Shown here in pieces: positions 61,101 to 64,000 of a DNA stretch of 64,000 nucleotides (the stretch's first letter is position 1; every line of letters starts with the position of its first letter). The position numbers and the translations under genes are program-made. The notes under the pieces are model-generated. The model was not told where the DNA came from. It ran no database searches and saw only the letters and a program-made list of their open reading frames with translations. The stretch lies in contig UQAW01000016.1 in the NCBI GenBank assembly GCA_900539175.1, positions 1 to 64,000 of the forward strand. The letters are read 5' to 3'. This stretch comes from an uncultured Lachnospiraceae bacterium. Its GTDB lineage: Bacteria; Bacillota; Clostridia; Lachnospirales; Lachnospiraceae.

Positions 61101-63653
61101 TATACCTATTACTTTGTGATTTACAGCGGAAACAATGTAGCAATCTACAGTGATGATGACGGTAATTATGGAAGCGGTAAGGCAGGAGACTTAAGCGGAG
61201 TGATTCCGTATGATCTTGTAGTTTATGACAAGGATTTTGAAACACCGGACTGGATGAAAGATGGAATTATTTATCAGATTTTCCCGGATCGTTTCTTCAA
61301 TGGTGATACGTCCAATGATCTTGCACAGATGACTTCCAGAGGTGCAACCGACTATGAGTATATAAAAGAGTGGTATACCTGGCCGGAGAATCCGGAACAA
61401 GAGACCTTAAATCCGGAAGAATATCCGGAAAATGCGTTCGTAGGTGACGGAAACTGGAGCAATGAAATCTATGGCGGTGACTTGAAGGGTATTACAGAGA
61501 GAGTTGAATATCTGAAAGCACTGGGCGTATCTGTAATTTACCTGAATCCGGTATTCCACTCTATCTCCAGTCATCGTTATGATGCTACGGATTATACAAA
61601 GATTGATCCGGTATTGGGCGATTTAGGTGATTTTACAGAACTTGTGGAAGTGGCTGAAGCCAATGACATGCATATCGTACTGGACGGTGTCTTTAACCAT
61701 GTATCGGATGATTCCATCTATTTTGACCGTTATTATAAATTCCTGGGTCAGGATGAACATGTAGGTGCATATCCGTACTGGGCATATGTATATGATTATA
61801 TGGAAGAGCAGGGTAAAACACAGGAAGAAGCGGAAGAAGCTGCAAAATCCTTCTTCAAAAAGAATTATGGCGTAACAGACTTTACTTATACACAGTGGTT
61901 TGATGTATTCCAGGATCAGGTGCTGTTGGATGATGACGGTGAAGAGGTGGTGGATACCATCGGTGACCGTGCCGGAAAGGCAGTTTATGGATATGATGGC
62001 TGGTGGGGTTATGATTCCATGCCGGTAATCAAATCTACGGATGGTTCTGAGTATCAGACACCGGGCTGGGCAGAAGAGATTATCAGCGGAGAAGGTTCTG
62101 TAGGACAGTACTGGCTGAGCCAGGGGTCTGACGGCTGGCGTCTGGACGTAGCCAACGAGGTATCAGATGAGACATGGCAGAGATTCCGTGAATCTGTAAA
62201 GTCTCTGGATCGTGATAATGTGATTATCGGAGAAATCTGGACGGATGCCACAAAATACCTGATGGGTGACATGTACGATTCTGTTATGAACTATGTGTTC
62301 CGAAATGCAGTTCTTTCCTTTGCAAAAGGCGGCAGCGCCGAGGAGAGCACGACAGCACTGGAACGTATCCGTGAGCGTTATCCGCAGGAAGCATTTTATG
62401 CGATGATGAATCTGGTAGGATCACACGATACTACGCGTCTGCTGTCTTATCTGGATGGTATTGATGATGACAGAAATCAGAAAGATGTTGCGTCTGCGTT
62501 CCCGACCTATGAGGCAACTTCAGATCTTGCGAAACAGAGGCAGTATCTGGTTGCTTTGACACAGATGACTTATCCTGGTGCTCCGACCATCTATTATGGA
62601 GATGAGATTGGTATGGTCGGTGCGGATGACCCGGATGACAGACGTGCGATGGAATGGGGCAAGGGTTCCAAAGACCTGGTAGAATGGTATGCGAAGCTGG
62701 GTGCGATCCGTAATGCTTATCCTGTACTCCGTACCGGAGGAATTGAACCGTTTACAGTTATGGATGGAACAGAAGTAGATGATCATCTGATGGGCTATCT
62801 GCGTACAATGAATGATGAGTTTGCCTGTGTAGTCCTGAACAACGCATCCGAAGATGCCATAAGACAGATTGAGGTTCCGGAAGGAGCAGCAAAAGTTACC
62901 GATGTTATCAGCGGTAAGGAATATATCGTAGGGGCTGACGGAACGTGCGAAGTGAGCGTTCCGGCTTTCAGAGGCGTAGTACTGATTCCTTCTGAGCAGG
63001 TAAAAGAGGTCAATGTAAACTATGAAGCATTGAAACCGGCATATGATTCTTCTTATATCGTGGAAGACAGTGATGTTGTGTTAGTAAAGGATATATTTGA
63101 AGACGTTCAAGGCGGTGAATGGTTCGGAAGTTATGTACAGTATGTATACGATCACGGATACATGACTGGTATGAATGCTAAGGAGTTTGCTCCGGAAGCT
63201 AACTTGGAGCGTGCGCAGTTTGCTACAATTTTATATCGTATCGAAAAAGAACCGGATGTGGAATTCAAGAATATTTATGAAGATGTGGCAGATGGAGAGT
63301 ATTACTCGGATGCAGTAATCTGGGCAAGCGGTGAAGGGGTAAATATTATCACCGGATATGGGGCAGGACCGAATAAAGGAAAATTCGGTTCGGCTGATGC
63401 GATTACCCGTGAGCAGTTGGCAACCATGTTGTATCGTTATGCAAAATATAAAGGCTATGATATCTCTAAGGTTTCTCCTATGGAAGAGTTCCAGGATAAG
63501 GATAAAGTCAGTGATTTTGCAAAAGAGGCTATGGGCTGGGCAGTTGCAAAAGGATTGATTACGGGTGACAATGGAAAACTGAACCCGCAGAATAATACGA
63601 CACGTGGAGAGTGTGCAAAGATTATTCAGAGATTTATGAGTAATGTGAAGTAA
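58101..63653 (+). CDS. SLH-anchored multimodular GH13 amylase/amylopullulanase
   Basis: A 1850-residue secreted starch-degrading enzyme. Signal peptide residues 1-34 (cleavage after VFA). Several N-terminal beta modules follow, including an AMPK/CBM48-like module near 244-325 (VQLAGSMTEWG), X25-type pullulanase modules near 414-515 and 751-850 (YKIAMGSWAENYGMDGG), and a CBM34-like domain near 930. The GH13 barrel begins near 1054 (GIIYQIFPDRFFNGD), with DGVFNHV near 1195, nucleophile Asp1349 in DGWRLDVAN, acid/base Glu1378 in IIGEIWTD and Asp1443 in SHDTTR. Three SLH repeats (about 1662-1850) bind it to the cell wall. Exact bond specificity is not decidable by eye. Ribosome site GGGAGG precedes ATG 58101. 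In the 57927-58100 gap I see no clear promoter. Confidence 0.93.
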   Translation: MKKNWKSYVGVALAVTMTAGVTVTPLRPMAVFAETSVVSSQEYGGPVIGEGGQVTFYYQGDGTETKVRVKGSWSASWDVYYDLKKGEGNLWSVTTTGLEKGKSYQYGIEVLKSGETKYTWVGDTENPCTTGNSQILRNPQINEDGSVKLYYYPERGTASEITVKYRPAGSEEDWTTVSMTNDAENTSLLSAKISAVDGTYEYQLIKDGVEIADVSAADQQTFTISSVPAKDPSVKSPVINENEVSFYYYGPLNKSVQLAGSMTEWGAAPIDMTYDAETGYWSTTQTLEDGSYEYKFIVDGNWITDPLNDNTANTNSALEVGTPAVDVSGSKVTDLVQVQIGEKVLDMQLYNGKLYECLVEVPAGTTELSLLKNGEVQEELATVLELEEAQTVYIRLQNGKLTTSVDNQGVGKEFHTAALVGSWESAGVVFQEGEDTFASAWTPADEKSELNYVGGGIYSRTFRLAAPLETDTEVEYKIAFDDTWDGGHSLGETRDGANIAVTLPAGTEVFTVWVDDLNSTVYDSVRTPDFTVAQMNSELKFPAFATRISLIGSPNEWSTTAEGYDFTQISDRYYLYQKTMPAGSVVYKVLFDGTCYYEKEGNQEFVLTEDTHVIFVYDAEEGYVYDTVNDNAKVAQILGFEAEPAKADVKDNANGTTTFVMAGVEDAKTVKLVYAPKADPDKKTTVAMKKSANGDGSFRAENLFLGDDPLDYIYYYEVDGTRTIVDALETEVVGAETYNHYVRDAFEGRPVYIPGTLPGESWNPAVNQMEYKGNGLYQYTFKDVPAANYEYKIAMGSWAENYGMDGGKDGANIPITVTEKTDITISYNDFSHRSVNSLNYIFADVTLTGTGVPADTKLQDTSLTGIYSVTIPMEEGTYEDYKLLCDGTEYPFASFEVKTAKDVSFFFDPTTEIYYCDASDEKVDTDPIYYDTRDTSYKSVYGAVRQGEEVTFSIDTGMDADRVMVIFKDNKSRKIELEKDSVQDGVQRWSTTTAFDKMGTYTYYFVIYSGNNVAIYSDDDGNYGSGKAGDLSGVIPYDLVVYDKDFETPDWMKDGIIYQIFPDRFFNGDTSNDLAQMTSRGATDYEYIKEWYTWPENPEQETLNPEEYPENAFVGDGNWSNEIYGGDLKGITERVEYLKALGVSVIYLNPVFHSISSHRYDATDYTKIDPVLGDLGDFTELVEVAEANDMHIVLDGVFNHVSDDSIYFDRYYKFLGQDEHVGAYPYWAYVYDYMEEQGKTQEEAEEAAKSFFKKNYGVTDFTYTQWFDVFQDQVLLDDDGEEVVDTIGDRAGKAVYGYDGWWGYDSMPVIKSTDGSEYQTPGWAEEIISGEGSVGQYWLSQGSDGWRLDVANEVSDETWQRFRESVKSLDRDNVIIGEIWTDATKYLMGDMYDSVMNYVFRNAVLSFAKGGSAEESTTALERIRERYPQEAFYAMMNLVGSHDTTRLLSYLDGIDDDRNQKDVASAFPTYEATSDLAKQRQYLVALTQMTYPGAPTIYYGDEIGMVGADDPDDRRAMEWGKGSKDLVEWYAKLGAIRNAYPVLRTGGIEPFTVMDGTEVDDHLMGYLRTMNDEFACVVLNNASEDAIRQIEVPEGAAKVTDVISGKEYIVGADGTCEVSVPAFRGVVLIPSEQVKEVNVNYEALKPAYDSSYIVEDSDVVLVKDIFEDVQGGEWFGSYVQYVYDHGYMTGMNAKEFAPEANLERAQFATILYRIEKEPDVEFKNIYEDVADGEYYSDAVIWASGEGVNIITGYGAGPNKGKFGSADAITREQLATMLYRYAKYKGYDISKVSPMEEFQDKDKVSDFAKEAMGWAVAKGLITGDNGKLNPQNNTTRGECAKIIQRFMSNVK

Positions 63654-63679
63654 TTGTAATCAATAGAAAAAGCAGGCAT

Positions 63680-63717
63680 AAGGCTGATACTTATCGGAAG
63701 TGGTAAGTGTCAGCCTT
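63680..63717 (+). terminator. Terminator after the amylase gene
   Basis: AAGGCTGATACTTATC pairs with GGTAAGTGTCAGCCTT (16 positions, one G-T) around a 6-nt loop. Only a short T run follows. Confidence 0.6.
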
Positions 63718-63840
63718 TGTTGCTGTCCGATTGTTTTCTGCTTTAGCAGTTGCTTTTCTGAGATGATTGTGCTAAGATGAAAAAGAAAAAAGTTAGCAAT
63801 AGCTAACAAAATCTGATAAAAATAAGATTTATGCCGCAGG

Positions 63841-63872
63841 CAGATGCGGGAGTGCGTAGCACGGAGCATCTG
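63841..63872. repeat. Family A hairpin with altered stems
   Basis: CAGATGC pairs with GCATCTG, and the inner GTGC with GCAC, around the same GGGA and GGA bulges as the copies at 11-42 and 57082-57113. Both stems differ from those copies yet stay paired. Confidence 0.6.
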
Positions 63873-63917
63873 ACTTTCCTATATGGTGATGTCTGCGTCA
63901 GCAGACATGTCCGTTTA
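63873..63917 (-). repeat. Dispersed ~45-bp hairpin repeat (family E), copy 3, inverted
   Basis: The complement reads AAACGGACATGTCTGCTGAC then GCAGACATCACCATAT and GGAAAGT, matching copies at 8115 and 14818. ATGTCTGC-TGAC-GCAGACAT is a perfect 8-bp stem here. Confidence 0.75.
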
Positions 63918-63943
63918 GAAAGTGGTATATGACAGGAGGACGA

Positions 63944-64000
63944 ATGAAACTGATAGAAGGAGAGCCTGGACAGCGTTATGAAGTCAGTGATACGACTTTG
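63944..64000 (+). CDS. FeoA-like domain protein (partial, cut by window end)
   Basis: Only the first 19 codons are present (MKLIEGEPGQRYEVSDTTL). The pattern L-x-EG-x-PG-x-x-Y-x-V matches the start of FeoA-type SH3 domains associated with ferrous iron transport. AGGAGG lies 5 bp before the ATG. With so few residues the call is tentative. Confidence 0.5.
   Translation, partial: MKLIEGEPGQRYEVSDTTL

Noticed and set aside
1..64000. rRNA, tRNA, riboswitch or CRISPR loci
   Set aside because: I looked for conserved rRNA segments, cloverleaf-like stretches ending in CCA, common riboswitch cores and regular repeat-spacer arrays, and found none I could support by eye.

Overview
The window is a chromosomal segment from a low-to-mid GC, endospore-forming Firmicute, most likely a gut Lachnospiraceae (Clostridia). 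Evidence: the spoIIGA-sigE-sigG sporulation genes, a meso-DAP type murE, a dcw cell-division cluster, S-layer (SLH) anchoring of a large extracellular amylase, Gram-positive style Stk/Stp signalling, and compact AGGAGG-led genes nearly all on the + strand. No rRNA, tRNA or CRISPR array was seen.

Layout. (1) 1-1.6 kb: a tyrosine recombinase followed at once by a pair of perfect 25-bp inverted repeats that bracket a ~360-bp segment holding a terminator and a good sigma-A promoter. This looks like an invertible promoter switch, and the promoter now points into the next operon (ON). (2) 1.6-20.8 kb: an exopolysaccharide/capsule operon with six glycosyltransferases, polymerase, flippase, O-acyltransferases, two tandem Wzz-type/BY-kinase fusions, and GDP-mannose/GDP-fucose supply (gmd, fcl, manC, manA). 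No priming sugar-phosphate transferase is visible. (3) 20.9-35.3 kb: housekeeping genes murE, priA, def, fmt, a zinc peptidase, rsmB, rlmN, stp, prkC, rsgA, rpe, thiN. (4) 35.3-36.9 kb: a decayed mobile-element scar with a RelBE-type toxin-antitoxin pair, integrase N- and C-terminal remnants and a small orphan gene. (5) 37-52 kb: ychF and the dcw cluster (mraZ, rsmH, ftsL, two class B PBPs, mraY, murD, ftsW on the opposite strand, murA, ftsQ, ftsZ), with an mraZ promoter carrying five 10-bp operator repeats. (6) 52.4-58 kb: aroE, aroD, spoIIGA, sigE, aroK (antisense), sigG. The spoIIG promoter has Spo0A boxes and the long -35/-10 spacing typical of that promoter. (7) 58-64 kb: a giant SLH-anchored multimodular GH13 amylase/pullulanase and the start of a FeoA-like gene.

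The intergenic regions are unusually rich in long palindromes. At least six families recur. Two are especially notable because copies keep a conserved core or conserved bulges while their stems differ in sequence but stay complementary. One such element carries a second palindromic element inserted inside it.

How the genes work together: the recombinase probably flips expression of the whole polysaccharide operon on and off in the population. Gmd and Fcl convert GDP-mannose, made by ManC from ManA-derived mannose phosphates, to GDP-fucose. The glycosyltransferases build a repeat unit, the Wzx-like flippase exports it and the Wzy-like protein polymerises it under control of the two BY-kinase fusions. 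The remaining blocks cover peptidoglycan synthesis, division, translation-start processing, rRNA methylation and entry into sporulation.
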